Shown: piece by piece, positions 28,145 to 38,700 of the stretch
Position numbering within the stretch: the first letter of the stretch is position 1
How the letters are laid out: each line of letters opens with the position of its first letter
From: Planctomycetaceae bacterium
GTDB taxonomy: Bacteria > Planctomycetota > Planctomycetia > Pirellulales > Pirellulaceae
Reading direction: 5' to 3'
NCBI GenBank assembly: GCA_012959465.1
Contig: DUDC01000086.1
Coordinates: 66,051 to 128,901, forward strand
DNA length: 62,851 bases
The notes under the pieces: model-generated
Seen by the model: the letters and a program-made list of their open reading frames with translations, nothing else
Told to the model about the DNA's origin: nothing
Database searches by the model: none
Translations under genes and position numbers: made by a program

Positions 28145-28936
28145 TCAATGTTGCGGAAAGGCAAGTGGAGGCCCGGTGGCCGGGTTACGTTCGCTGAGAA
28201 CTAGCTGCAGCGTGGGACTCGACCAAATCCCCATCGACTCGTTGCCGGGCATGATCACCGCCTGCTGAGGAGAGATGGACGTGAACCATTCGACCAGCTT
28301 TGCTGTTGGCACAGAGAATTCCCGGAAGTTGGGCAGCTGATTGATCGGAATAGGACCACACATCGGAAGTCCACTGCGGCGATACGCTAAATCGACGAAT
28401 TCGGCACAGTAATATCGGTCGTCTTCGAGCAGGAACCGCTCGTCGAATTTGACCTGTTCGTCGTAGACGTTGCGGCAGAACTCGATCGCCGGTGGAATGT
28501 GCGAAGCGAAACGCAAATGTGGTCGCTTGATCGCCACTCGTTCGATCTTGTCACGGGCGAGATACCAACCGACGTTCTTTCGGCGAGGCCCACCGGAAAC
28601 AGTGTCGTAGACGTAAGCGACTCCATCCTCGATGGCGATGATTCCGACGTGCGAAAATCGACTGTCCGCGATTTCGCTGGAGAACTTCGAAAAATTGACG
28701 AGTCCCATCACGATTCGGCTCTGTCCCATCGTGAAGATCACGTCTCCGTCTTGCAGTGTTCGACTTCCCCAAGCGTTCCAGTCTTCGCTCAGTTGGCTTT
28801 CTGCAAAGAGCGAAGCTAGCATGAAGTTGGGCGATGGACTTGCGGATTGTGCAGGTCCCGGCACCGCACGACACCCTAAAGTGAGGCTTACTACTGCCAG
28901 GACGGCTCCGGCAACTGGTTGTCCAAGTGCGCGCAT
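28145..28936 (-). CDS. Permuted NlpC/P60 (YiiX/YebB-like) cysteine peptidase lipoprotein
   Basis: I start at the ATG at 28936, where a lipoprotein signal follows (hydrophobic core, L-T-L-G-C with Cys22), not at the frame opening at 29017. The product is 263 residues. The order of active-site motifs is that of permuted papain-like folds: G-D-V-I-F near the start, the histidine in S-H-V-G-I-I, then the cysteine in Y-Y-C-A-E-F-V. These enzymes act on peptidoglycan peptides or on lipid amides; the substrate here is not known. Its neighbour upstream is the amber-interrupted lipoprotein gene on the same strand. Confidence 0.82.
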   Translation of the reverse strand: MRALGQPVAGAVLAVVSLTLGCRAVPGPAQSASPSPNFMLASLFAESQLSEDWNAWGSRTLQDGDVIFTMGQSRIVMGLVNFSKFSSEIADSRFSHVGIIAIEDGVAYVYDTVSGGPRRKNVGWYLARDKIERVAIKRPHLRFASHIPPAIEFCRNVYDEQVKFDERFLLEDDRYYCAEFVDLAYRRSGLPMCGPIPINQLPNFREFSVPTAKLVEWFTSISPQQAVIMPGNESMGIWSSPTLQLVLSERNPATGPPLAFPQH

Positions 28937-29057
28937 ATCGATAGTCCGCTCATTTGCGTTTCGGCGAGAACTAAATAGCGAAATCCAACAACCCCGGCAA
29001 CTCCAATTAGCCGGCACGCATCAGTGGAATGAGTTGGGTGCGTGCGTTAATTGGCCA

Positions 29058-29100
29058 GGTAGTTGCCAGACCCCATTCCACCGGCACAGGGCCGGTGGGG
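29058..29100. repeat. Dispersed hairpin repeat, family E (copy 1); possible terminator
   Basis: GGTAGTTGCCA is followed by a perfect 8-bp hairpin with arms CCACCGGC (29078-29085) and GCCGGTGG (29091-29098) and a 5-base loop. The same GGTAGTTGCCA plus CCGGCAC hairpin recurs at 45813-45855. It sits just downstream of the amber-interrupted gene and could end its transcript, although no T-run follows. Confidence 0.72.
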
Positions 29101-29112
29101 ATTGCGAGTTCG

Positions 29113-29862
29113 TTAGCGCAACGTATAGGATCCTTCGCTGTATCGCTCTTTCGCGAATGGATCCACAGCCTCTTTGATCAACAATCGTATGGCCGATCCT
29201 GGTTCCGCGCCGAGCGACTCAAGTGGTATCGCCATTTCCACGCCGTCGCTACCGTGAGTGATAAGAGCGCCGGCGTCTTGAGACGACTCGGAGTGGAGTG
29301 AAGTTCCCATCACGAACTCTCCGTCACCATTGGCGCGTAGCAAGTCGTATGAAATGTATGGGCCTTGTTCAGTCGCTTTAGAATAGACGCCGACCGGTAT
29401 CCATGCCTTCAATTCGTAGCCACTGATCTTCCCAAAGTCAAAGCCGTCGACATCCTAGCAGCCAGTGCGAGGGTCGTTATCCGTATCAAAGTACAGGTCG
29501 CACAATTCACCGCTCGTTGGAGTGTTGTCGTAACGTGCCTGCAGAGAAATACGAGTGCAAAAAAAGAGATAAAGGTTCTCGCTGTCGTTTGTCATGTAGA
29601 CGTGATAGATGTCTATGCCAGATTTGGATGGTCCTTGGCCGACAACGCCAGCCTCGTTCCATATCGGTGCCACACCATGCCACTCGTCCACCACGCCGTC
29701 GAGTACCACTTCGATCAAGGCGTCAGCGGCGTTTTCCGAGAGTGGGTAGGTCGTTGCTACTGGCCCAATTGGCACCGATACCGATTGAGAGCAAGAGCAC
29801 CCAGCGAAGAACAGCAAGCTTAAGAGCGCAGTAAGAGCGAAACGACGCGGTGAGCGTGACAT
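29113..29862 (-). pseudogene. Lipoprotein gene interrupted by one in-frame TAG (codon 136)
   Basis: The ATG at 29862 starts a lipoprotein signal with Cys22 (F-F-A-G-C). The reading frame stays open for 249 codons to a TAA at 29113, except for one TAG at 29455-29457 (codon 136). The two halves are in the same frame, and both read as one beta-sandwich protein: V-D-E-W-H-G-V before the stop, Y-F-D-T-D-N-D-P-R-T-G-C directly before it, and D-V-D-G-F-D-F-G-K directly after. This layout resembles CBM9/DOMON-like extracytoplasmic domains. A single CAG-to-TAG change would explain it. It may be a nonsense mutation, an assembly or sequencing error, or readthrough. The sequence 29863-29985 upstream is repeat-derived, not coding. 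Confidence 0.82.
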
Positions 29863-29937
29863 GGTATTACCCTCGGACTCGAAACGGAGGACAAGCCAGC
29901 ATCCTACCACACAAGCGGATCCGGTCTTTTTTGGGTG

Positions 29938-29970
29938 GGACTCACTCGCTTGCGCTTCGTGTTTGTATAA
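29938..29970. repeat. Dispersed repeat, family C (copy 2)
   Basis: ACTCACTCGCTTGCGCTTCG (29940-29959) followed by TGTTTGTATAA is the reverse complement of the family seen at 12086 and 57963. It lies in the short gap between the SMP-30 gene and the interrupted lipoprotein gene. Its reverse strand gives a spurious K-H-E-A-Q-A-S-E-S reading frame. Confidence 0.65.
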
Positions 29971-29996
29971 CCACGGCCTTGGCACTTGACTTCAAC

Positions 29997-31016
29997 CTAC
30001 CGCAACGCTGGATGGTGTCCGTCGATGGTGAGTCGGATGCGATAGAGTCCGCCGCCGGCGGTAATGTAGAGAATCTTACTCTGCTTGCCGCGACCGAAGA
30101 CGCAATTGGTTGGCAACTCGGGCGTGGGGATGTGAGCCAAACGGTTGCCCCCTTTTGAAAAAACGACGATGCCAAAGCCGTCCTCCGATCGTACGGCGGT
30201 GTAGATGTGGCCCTGGACGTCCAGTGTCATTCCATCGATACCTGTTTGGGCCTGGAAGTTGTGGAGCACTTTCTTGTCACCCAGCGAACCGTCCGAATTA
30301 ACGGAAAATGCGTTCAGGGTCATCCGCCCCTTTTTCGCAGGCGTCTTGTCCAGGTCTGCCGTCGCGCTACCATTATCGGTTTCGGCGACGTACAAGGTCT
30401 TGCCATCGGGCGCAAGGCCAATCCCATTGGGTTTTGTGATTTGAGCTGTGGCCACGCGTATGGTCTTGTCGGGATCGTATCGGTACACGTCGAACGAAGT
30501 GAGCTCGAGTTTCTCAGGGCCAACGTACTTTGGGTCGGTGAAGTAAATTCGGCCCACACTGTCGATAACCAGGTCGTTGGGCGAGTTGAACCGGTTCCCC
30601 TTGAATTTCGAGATCAGCGGTTTCACTTTTCCGCTGGGCAGGAATTCGACGAGAGCTCGGTGACCACCTAATGGAGAAGCACAGCAACCGATGAGGCGGC
30701 CGTCTCGAGTGAACATGAGGCCATTACCCATTCCGCTATCCGGGCAATGCACACTGATCTTGCCGCTGGCGGGATCGAATTTCATGATTCGCGCTGGACC
30801 GGATTCAAATGGTTGAGCGAAGTCGCTGAAGTAGATACATCCGTCCGGTCCCGAGGCGGCTCCCTCGGTGAACCCGCCCTCTTCCCAAAGAGTCTCTAAC
30901 TTCGCGGACTCGGGGACTATGTCTGATGTGGGTTCAGCTAAGGCCGGATCCTGTACGGCTGCCGAGAAGAAGAAAATGGTGAGAAGTACGGCGGTCGTGA
31001 TGCTGCGGTGGAACAT
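29997..31016 (-). CDS. Secreted SMP-30/gluconolactonase family protein
   Basis: This is a six-bladed propeller hydrolase of the SMP-30/LRE class, which opens sugar lactones. I start at the ATG at 31016 (TGGAG upstream), not at 31097, giving 339 residues with a Sec signal peptide. Landmarks are the metal-ligand glutamate in E-G-G-F-T-E-G-A-A, N-S-P-N-D-L-V-I-D, T-K-P-N-G-I-G-L-A-P-D-G, and V-A-E-T-D-N-G. It is well placed to act on lactones made by a secreted sugar dehydrogenase, one of which is encoded about 5 kb away on the other strand; that coupling is inference. Confidence 0.9.
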   Translation of the reverse strand: MFHRSITTAVLLTIFFFSAAVQDPALAEPTSDIVPESAKLETLWEEGGFTEGAASGPDGCIYFSDFAQPFESGPARIMKFDPASGKISVHCPDSGMGNGLMFTRDGRLIGCCASPLGGHRALVEFLPSGKVKPLISKFKGNRFNSPNDLVIDSVGRIYFTDPKYVGPEKLELTSFDVYRYDPDKTIRVATAQITKPNGIGLAPDGKTLYVAETDNGSATADLDKTPAKKGRMTLNAFSVNSDGSLGDKKVLHNFQAQTGIDGMTLDVQGHIYTAVRSEDGFGIVVFSKGGNRLAHIPTPELPTNCVFGRGKQSKILYITAGGGLYRIRLTIDGHHPALR

Positions 31017-31266
31017 CGTCAGACTCCATCGATCCGAGTGTTGTGAACAGGCACCGTCGAGCGGTTGGCGAATAGTTTTCGTGCGGGTCCGCACCAACGT
31101 AAAAAGTATTGTTGCTCATTAAGAGAGCACGGGAAAGCAAATTGGCGTGAGTAGCGTCAGCGGGCCGGCTTGTGTTTGGCTATTGGGCAGATAGGATAGT
31201 CCGTCTCACGCTGCTTTTCGCGTTTTGATCTCCTCGCAACCTCTATCCGAATAGCTCTCACTCACC

Positions 31267-32253
31267 ATGAAATATGACGTTTATGGAATTGGCAATGCTC
31301 TAGTCGACGTTCAGGCCCAAGTGACCGAGGACGTCGTTGCGGCGACCGGCTTCGACAAAGGGATCATGACGTTGGTTGACGCGCAACAGCAATCGGTCGT
31401 TCTGGAACAGCTGAGCGGCTTACCGTCTCATCGCTGTGCCGGTGGCTCGGCGGCAAACACCATTGTCGGTGTGGCCGAATTCGACGGAAAGGCTGCCTAC
31501 TGTGGAAAGGTAAGTAACGACGAGATGGGGGAGTTCTTTCTGGCAGACATGCGCCAGTTGGGAATCGCGATCGACGTGCCGCAAGCGACCGATGGACCGA
31601 CGGGGACGTGTGCCGTGCTGATCAGCGAGGATGCGCAGCGCACGATGTTGACCAACTTGGGCGTCTCGGCGACTCTGACACCAGACGATGTCAACGAAGA
31701 CGATTTGCGGCAAGCAAAGTACGTCTACATCGAAGGGTATTTGTTTACAGGTGATACCACAAGGGCGGCGGCTTACCGAGCAATTGAGTTGGCGAAGAAG
31801 CACGGAGTCAAGGTCGCATTCACCGCGTCGGATCCTTTCCTGGTGAACATTATTCGCGATGAGATCTGGCAGTTGATCGAGGGACCAGTCGATCTGTTCT
31901 TTTGCAACGAAGAGGAAGCGCGGAGTCTCACCGGCAAACACGACGCTATCGACTGCGCCCGCGAAATTCATCGTCACGCCGAAAATGTTGCCTTGACGTT
32001 AGGTGGTAACGGTTCGTTGATCATGCACGGGGGTGACGCTTACCCAATCGAAGGTGTTGAGGTGGCAGCAGTCGATACGACTGGCGCAGGTGATATGTAT
32101 GCTGCCGGAATCCTCTATGGAATCACCAACGGAATGAGCTGGAAACAGGCGGGTCATTTGGCATCCAATGCCGCCGCGCGAATTGTCTCGCAACTCGGCG
32201 CCAGATTGGAACGCCGATTTAGCCGAGAGGAAATTCAGGCATTCATCGACTGA
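31267..32253 (+). CDS. PfkB family carbohydrate/nucleoside kinase (adenosine-kinase-like)
   Basis: This is a cytoplasmic ATP-dependent kinase, 328 residues. The N-terminal substrate motif is G-N-A-L-V-D-V, the central G-G-S-A-A-N-T motif is typical of the family, and the C-terminal signature is D270-T-T-G-A-G-D276 with the catalytic aspartate last. The N-E-E-E-A motif matches the adenosine-kinase-like branch. It is a single gene with no operon partner, set in a 250-base divergent gap from the SMP-30 gene. Ribokinase-type or nucleoside kinase activity cannot be separated here. Confidence 0.92.
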   Translation: MKYDVYGIGNALVDVQAQVTEDVVAATGFDKGIMTLVDAQQQSVVLEQLSGLPSHRCAGGSAANTIVGVAEFDGKAAYCGKVSNDEMGEFFLADMRQLGIAIDVPQATDGPTGTCAVLISEDAQRTMLTNLGVSATLTPDDVNEDDLRQAKYVYIEGYLFTGDTTRAAAYRAIELAKKHGVKVAFTASDPFLVNIIRDEIWQLIEGPVDLFFCNEEEARSLTGKHDAIDCAREIHRHAENVALTLGGNGSLIMHGGDAYPIEGVEVAAVDTTGAGDMYAAGILYGITNGMSWKQAGHLASNAAARIVSQLGARLERRFSREEIQAFID

Positions 32254-32283
32254 CGAGCTTCGCCGAACCATGCTGGCGTGAAT

Positions 32284-32350
32284 CTTCGTGTCTTTGTCTC
32301 TTTGTGTGAGCGCAAATCATATTCTCACACTAAGGCACAAAGACATTAAG
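32284..32350. repeat. Dispersed hairpin repeat, family A (copy 3)
   Basis: The arms CTTCGTGTCTTTGTCTCTTT(GTGTGAG) and CTCACACTAAGGCACAAAGA flank a 13-base loop. The arms have diverged more than in copy 2. It follows the kinase gene stop by 31 bases, a position suited to mRNA 3' end formation. Confidence 0.75.
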
Positions 32351-32517
32351 GACGTGGTTTCTTGTTCGGTGTTCGGTTCAGGAGCACCTTGCATTGCTTC
32401 GTCTTCAAATCAAAGAGTAACCGCAATCACTCGCCATTGTTCGATCTTCTCGCAGCCGACGGTATACTAGCGGTCTGGGTCGGTCCTTGACCTCTGGATA
32501 AATAGCCAGGAGATCTA

Positions 32518-35500
32518 ATGAGAACGTCGTTTATTTGCCTTGTGATGTGCCTTGTTCACGTTGCCGATGTAGCGGGTCAGGACACGCTCGAATCAGTTGA
32601 TCGCGTGCGGGGTGGCCGTCATTGGATCGATGCCAAGGTGGACCCACCTAAGTCGGCCAAAGAGTCGAAGGCGAAGTTTCGAATTGAACCCGGTTTTCGT
32701 GTGGAGCTTGTGGCATCGGAACCGCTTGTATTCGACCCGGTTGCCATCGCCTTCGACCATCTGGGGCAGATGTTTGTCGTCGAATATGGAGATTATCCCA
32801 CAGGTCCCGAAGAGAAAGGCGCACCGCCACTATCCAGAGTCGTGCTGTTGACCGATCGCGATGGGGATGGTGTGATGGACGAGCGATTTGTGTTCGCTGA
32901 CCAGTTGAATTTCGCTCACAGTTTATTGCCGGTCGATGACGGTATTCTTGTTGGCGCTCAGAACCAGATTGTGTTTCTAAAAGACTCCACCGGTGACCAT
33001 CGCGCCGACATTCGCGAAGTTTGGTTTGAGGGTTTTGTTGCGGCTCACCCTCAGATGCAGATCGGAAACCCTCGCTGGGGATTCGACAACTGGATCTACC
33101 TAAACTATGGTCCCGGGGAAATTGTTCGTCGGCGGGGGGCGGGGGGTGACATTGAGTCCAGCGAACCGGTCACCATGCCGCGTCTCGACTTTCGTTTTCA
33201 TCCGCGAACAATGGAATTTGAAGCGGACAACGGACTGGGACAATTCGGTAACACCATCGACAAGTATGGATATCGTTTCTTTACGACCAACCGCAATCCA
33301 ATCATGGTCCGTCGGTTGACTCGTAGCGAAGCTCAACGCAACCCGTTTGTGTCGATATCACGTGGACACGTCGATGTGGGCCCGGCGGGCGGAGACACTC
33401 GCGTTTATCCGTTGGTTGCGATGAAGAGTAATTGGCTCTCCCATGCAGGCACGCATACCTCCGCCTGTGGCGTGACGGCGTATACCGGTGATCTGTTTGG
33501 TTCGGAACCCGACCAGAGTTCTGTGTTCGTCTGCGAGCCTGTAGGACATCTCGTCACTCGGTCGATCGTCTACCCGGACGGTTCCGGTTTGAATGCGCGA
33601 CGCGCGGAACCGAAGGCCGATTTTCTCGCTTCGAGTGATACCTGGTTTCGTCCAGCCAGTTTGGCGACAGGGCCCGATGGAGCGCTCTACTTGGCGGACA
33701 TGTACCGGATGTGGGTGGAACATCCAAAATTCTTGCCACCGGACATCGCCGCTCGGATCGATTGGCGAGCTGGAGAGGACCGCGGCAGAATTTGGCGGAT
33801 CGTCCCCGAGAGAAAGAAGGCATCCACCTTCCGGCCACCGCAGGACGATGACGATCTACTGGCCTTATTGCGCGATCCGAACGGCTGGAGGCGGCGGTTG
33901 GGACAGCGTCTAATTGTCGAAGGACAGATGCAGAATCTCGTGCCACGATTGCGCGCCATGCTCGAACCGATAGCCAGTGGTAACGTTGAAACGGCCGCCT
34001 TGACTCGACTTCATGCACTCTGGACGCTGCATGGCCTCGCGGCGTTGACCGACGATGATTTGACTCGACTGTTACGTGATCCCGGCCATCACTTGCGGCT
34101 GGCGGCCGTACAGCTGCTTGCCCCTCGTCTTGCTGGCAACAAGCGGTTGGTCGAATTGGTCGGCCAGATGGCGGGCGACGACGAACCTCGTGTTCGTTAC
34201 CAAGTCGCCTTGGCGATGGGGGAATCTGCATCAGAAAAATGTGGTTCGTATTTGACTTCGTTGGCCAAGAGTGACGGTATCGATGAGTGGTTCGCCACGG
34301 CGATCCTGACATCCAGCCGGCAGTGTAGCGGGGCGATCCTACAGGGGTTGTTTGCCGACCCTAAGATTGCTTCTCGACCACAGTACGGTGATATCGTGCG
34401 GCGTTTGGCCGAGGTGGTGGGAGCACGCGGCGACGCTGCCGAACTCAAATTGGTGCTCGATGCCCTGGCACCCACGGCCGACAAACGGGGAGCATGGTGG
34501 CAAACCGTGACGCTGCGTGGCCTGGCGACTGGCCTACCACGATATCGAGGCGAGTTGGGCCGGCTGAGTCTGGCGTCGCTGCTCAGCGGTCCACCCACCG
34601 CACTGGAGGAATCCATGGGTCCGATCCGGGAACTCATGAAACAGACCCAAGAAGTCTCATTGGACAGTCAACGATCTTCCGGAGACCGAGTCGCCGCCAC
34701 CGAGTTAATGGCGTTTCAGTCTCCCCAACAAACGCTGGGTGCGTTGCGGCGACTGTTGTCATCGGCTCAACCGGTGGAAGTGCAACGGGCCGCGATCGAA
34801 GGCCTACGACGAGTGCCGGAAGATGATGCGATGGAGACGATCTTGACGAACTGGTCGTCGCTGGGACCGTCACTTCGAGGCCCCGCATTGGAATTGCTGA
34901 TGGCGAGAAAAGAGAGCACAAGAGCCACTTTGGTGGCAATGAAGGCCGGCACTCTATCAGCCGCAGCCGTCGGCGTCGAACGTAGGATCCGTCTACTTCG
35001 ACACGCCGACGCGGAGATAAAACAACTGGCGATTGACTTGTTTGGCGGTGCCGTTTCGGCCGATCGAGTTGCCGTGGCAAAACAGTACGAGGCGGCGTTA
35101 ACGATCGACGCATCGATGGAACGAGGCATCGAGGTGTTTCGCAAGACATGCGCCAGTTGCCACCGAGTTGACGGAGTCGGGCACGACGTGGGACCCGACA
35201 TAAGCGACGTCCGCAACCGAGCCCGTGACGCATTGCTTTACGATATCTTGGATCCGAATCGCAAAGTTGAACCGCGATTCAACGACTATACCGTCATCAC
35301 CATTGACGGAATTGTCATCAATGGACTGCTCGTCACTGAAACGGCGAAGACGGTCGTGCTGCGACAGGCAGAGAACAAGCAAGTGGTGATTCAACGAGAT
35401 CAGATTGACGAAATGCATGCTAGTGGAAAGTCGCTAATGCCCGAAGGCGTCGAGAAAACCGTCTCGGTGCAACAGATGGCAGATCTGTTGGAATACCTCA

Positions 35501-35535
35501 AACAACGCACAGTTCGATCAGCCGCTGGGCGCTAG
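32518..35535 (+). CDS. PVC-type propeller/HEAT/CxxCH protein (membrane-bound dehydrogenase-like)
   Basis: This 1005-residue secreted protein has AGGAG 6 bases before its ATG and a short signal peptide. Residues about 50-440 form the planctomycete/verrucomicrobial propeller domain (F-R-V-E-L-V-A-S-E-P-L, D-R-D-G-D-G-V-M-D), residues 440-860 form HEAT-like helical repeats, and the C-terminus is a cytochrome c-like module with C878-A-S-C881-H882 followed by V-G-P-D-I. The last 130 residues (D-P-N-R-K-V-E-P-R-F, then S-L-M-P-E-G) are homologous to the C-terminus of the next protein. An extracytoplasmic oxidase of sugars or alcohols is inferred from the fold. Confidence 0.92.
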   Translation: MRTSFICLVMCLVHVADVAGQDTLESVDRVRGGRHWIDAKVDPPKSAKESKAKFRIEPGFRVELVASEPLVFDPVAIAFDHLGQMFVVEYGDYPTGPEEKGAPPLSRVVLLTDRDGDGVMDERFVFADQLNFAHSLLPVDDGILVGAQNQIVFLKDSTGDHRADIREVWFEGFVAAHPQMQIGNPRWGFDNWIYLNYGPGEIVRRRGAGGDIESSEPVTMPRLDFRFHPRTMEFEADNGLGQFGNTIDKYGYRFFTTNRNPIMVRRLTRSEAQRNPFVSISRGHVDVGPAGGDTRVYPLVAMKSNWLSHAGTHTSACGVTAYTGDLFGSEPDQSSVFVCEPVGHLVTRSIVYPDGSGLNARRAEPKADFLASSDTWFRPASLATGPDGALYLADMYRMWVEHPKFLPPDIAARIDWRAGEDRGRIWRIVPERKKASTFRPPQDDDDLLALLRDPNGWRRRLGQRLIVEGQMQNLVPRLRAMLEPIASGNVETAALTRLHALWTLHGLAALTDDDLTRLLRDPGHHLRLAAVQLLAPRLAGNKRLVELVGQMAGDDEPRVRYQVALAMGESASEKCGSYLTSLAKSDGIDEWFATAILTSSRQCSGAILQGLFADPKIASRPQYGDIVRRLAEVVGARGDAAELKLVLDALAPTADKRGAWWQTVTLRGLATGLPRYRGELGRLSLASLLSGPPTALEESMGPIRELMKQTQEVSLDSQRSSGDRVAATELMAFQSPQQTLGALRRLLSSAQPVEVQRAAIEGLRRVPEDDAMETILTNWSSLGPSLRGPALELLMARKESTRATLVAMKAGTLSAAAVGVERRIRLLRHADAEIKQLAIDLFGGAVSADRVAVAKQYEAALTIDASMERGIEVFRKTCASCHRVDGVGHDVGPDISDVRNRARDALLYDILDPNRKVEPRFNDYTVITIDGIVINGLLVTETAKTVVLRQAENKQVVIQRDQIDEMHASGKSLMPEGVEKTVSVQQMADLLEYLKQRTVRSAAGR

Positions 35536-35649
35536 CCCACGGTTTTCGTAGCCGCTCGCTTGAGAACTGGACGCAAACGCGTGCCGGCGGATTTGGTTAC
35601 TCGCGGCGTCTTAAACTAACAACCCCCGATCTCGTTCGCCTACTTGAAA

Positions 35650-35672
35650 CACTGGCCGAGCCAGTGGCACAC
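35650..35672. repeat. Dispersed hairpin repeat, family B (copy 3)
   Basis: CACTGGCCGAGCCAGTGGCA is the family B hairpin without the long tail. It lies between the two large propeller/cytochrome genes, about 40 bases before the start of the second. Confidence 0.65.
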
Positions 35673-35713
35673 ATCGTGTACAATGCGTCGATCCAAAAGG
35701 TAATGGGGGAACG

Positions 35714-38700
35714 ATGAGGGAGAACTATCGCATGACTCGGACGCCTTTTCAATGGTTCGCGATCGCAGTTACCGTTGCGCAATTAAGCTGCTACTGTCTT
35801 GCGGAAGAAAAGAAACAAGGGCCATTTGGCATCGAGCAGAGAGTCGCTTGGACGACCTCCAGAATTCACGGTACGCCCGATCCACCGTTGCCAATGGTGA
35901 CTGAGCGGGCCTTTCCGAATCTCACGTTCGACCGTCCCGTCGACTTGATGTCCGTTCCAGGTACAGACCAGATGCTGATGGTGGAACTCGGCGGCAAGTT
36001 GCTGACCTTTCACACCGTGTCGGATACTTCGGAGACGATGTTGGCGGCCGATGTCAGTGAGATTCCTGCTGCCAAGGCAGTAGGCGACGCTTTGAAGGTG
36101 TACGGGTTTGCTTTTCATCCCGACTTTGAACGCAACCGTCAGTGCTTTATTTGTTACGCCCTCAAGGCGGATGATCCTCAAGGCACAAGAGTGTCACGTT
36201 TTCACGCCACATCTATTGACCCACTGCGAATCGATCTCTCGACTGAGGAGATTCTGATTACCTGGCTGGCTGGTGGGCACAACGGGGGCTCACTACAGTT
36301 CGGTCCCGAGGATGGTTATCTGTACATTTCGACGGGAGACGGCTCTCCCGCTTTTCCACCCGACATCCACGACACGGGTCAAGACGTTGGTGACTTGTTG
36401 GCGTCGGTGTTGCGAATTGACGTCGACCATCCCGAGGGCGACCGTCTCTATTCTGTGCCTGCTGACAATCCGTTTGTCACGACCAAAGGTGCCCGAGGTG
36501 AGATATGGACATACGGTCACCGCAATCCCTGGCGGATGAGTTTCGATTCCGTCACAGGTGATTTATGGATTGGCGACGTTGGCTGGGAAATGTGGGAGAT
36601 GATTTACCGCGCTGCGCCCGGCGCTAACTTTGGCTGGAGCCTGCTTGAGCATCGCCAGCCTATTCGGCGGGACATCGTCCGAGGCCCGACGCCGGTGACT
36701 CCGCCAGCCGCAGCGCATTCGCACACCGAAGCGCGATCGATGACCGGCGGCCACGTCTATCGTGGCAGGCGGCTTCCCGAATTGGTTGGCAGCTACATCT
36801 ACGGAGATTATGTCACCGGCAAGATCTGGGGACTGGTCGCCGAGTCGTCGTCGCCAAAACCGTGGGAGTTGGCAGACACGGTACTGCAAATCATTTGTTT
36901 TGGCATCGATAGAAATCGAGCGCTATACATCGTTGCCTACGATGGCACCCTTCATCGGTTGGTTGAGAATCCAAGGTCGAATCGAGTCTCTCAGTTTCCC
37001 CGCTCCTTGAGTGGGACCGGTTTGTTTGCATCGGCGGCAGATCACGAGCTAGCGGCTGGCGTGATTCCCTACGAGATCAACGCCGAACCATGGGCCGACG
37101 GAACCACATCGTCCCGTTTCATCGCGATCCCGGGGACGACGCGACTTGGTGTGCACCAGAAGAACAATCCTCAGAAAGGTATCATCAAAGGTGAGTGGAG
37201 TTATCCGGATGGCGCTGTGATCGGCAAGACAATTCACCTGCAAGTCGCACCTGGTGTGCTGCGTCGACTGGAAACGCAGATACTGCACCGCGAAGGTGAT
37301 CAATGGAGAGCCTATTGTTACATTTGGAATGATAAACAGGACGACGCAGTGCTTTCCTCAGGCGGTGCCGTTGATCGTGCGTTCACGATTGAAGATGCCA
37401 CCGCCGAAGGCGGACTGCGACAACAGACTTGGCACTTTGCCAGTCGCACTGAGTGTATTTTGTGCCATACCACGCGCCGCGGATCGGTCTATGGATTTCG
37501 CGTTCCACAGCTCAATCGCGACGTTGCTTATGAGAAGCTGACGGACAATCAGTTGCGAACGTTGGCTCACATCGGGCTGTTTGAAGAACCATTAGTGAAG
37601 GGACATGACGTCAACTCACCTCCGGTGGATCAACTACCACAGACACCAAACCCGGCTGATTCAGGCGTGTCGTTGGCCGAACGGGCACGGTCGTATTTAC
37701 ATGTGAATTGCGCCACCTGTCATTGTCGCGGTGGTGGCGGCAGCGCGTCGATCGAACTCGTGGATTCGCTGTCTTTCGAGCGGACTCGGTTAGTGTCGCG
37801 TCCCAGCCAAGGCACATTTGGGATTGTCGACCCTTGGATTCTCGCGCCCGGCGATCCGTATCGGTCCGTTCTGTACTACCGAATGTCCAAGCTAGGGCGA
37901 GGGCGGATGCCCCACTTGGGTTCACAAATGGTCGACGTTGCCGGAGTTCAGTTGATTCACGATTGGATCTTGGATTTGCCGGAGAGCGAGGCGCCTACCG
38001 ATGATGTCGCGCGTTTGGACTCGGCTGCCAGGTCGTGGCACAAGATACTGCGGTTCGAAAGCGAACCGAGTCCGAGGGAACGAGAGGTTGCGGTCGACGG
38101 ATTATTGTCCTCGGCCAACGGAGCGATCCGGCTTGCCACCGCATTGTTGCAGCCCGGCCAGACAGAGAACATCTCGAAGGCATCAGGCGAGTTAGCAGTT
38201 CGTCGCGGAAGCCAACATTCCGACGCCGCGATTCGGGATTTATTTGAGTCGTTTGTACCCGAGCAGATGAGGACCAAGCGGCTTGGTTCGACCATTGACC
38301 CTCAATCGATACTCACTCGGATCGCAAGCCTCGACCGAGGCCGTGAACTTTTCGTCAAGGCTCAGAACATGCAGTGTAGGAACTGCCATCGAGTTGCCGG
38401 TCAAGGAAAGTCGGTGGGACCAGACTTGGACCACATTGGCACGCGGATGAGCCGCCAAGAGATTCTTATCAATATCCTCGACCCGTCCCGTAGGGTCGAT
38501 GCTAAGTTCCAGACCTGGCTCGCCCAGACCACATCGGGAGAGGTCATCTCGGGTTTGTTGGTGGAAAGGTCGGAGGAGGTTGTCGTTCTTCGTGACTCGA
38601 GCGGTAAGGATGTACGCATTTTGCCAGATGAAATCGAAGTCCTTGTGGCTCAAAAGAAGTCATTGATGCCCGATCTGTTGCTGCGGGATTCCACAGCTCA

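Noticed and set aside
29863-29985. Upstream extension of the interrupted lipoprotein frame
   Set aside because: It is made of a family C repeat and lacks a plausible ribosome binding site; the lipoprotein signal begins at 29862.
33554-34312. 252-codon minus-strand open frame inside the propeller/HEAT gene
   Set aside because: It is antisense to a well-supported gene, Arg/Pro/Ser-rich, and without family features.
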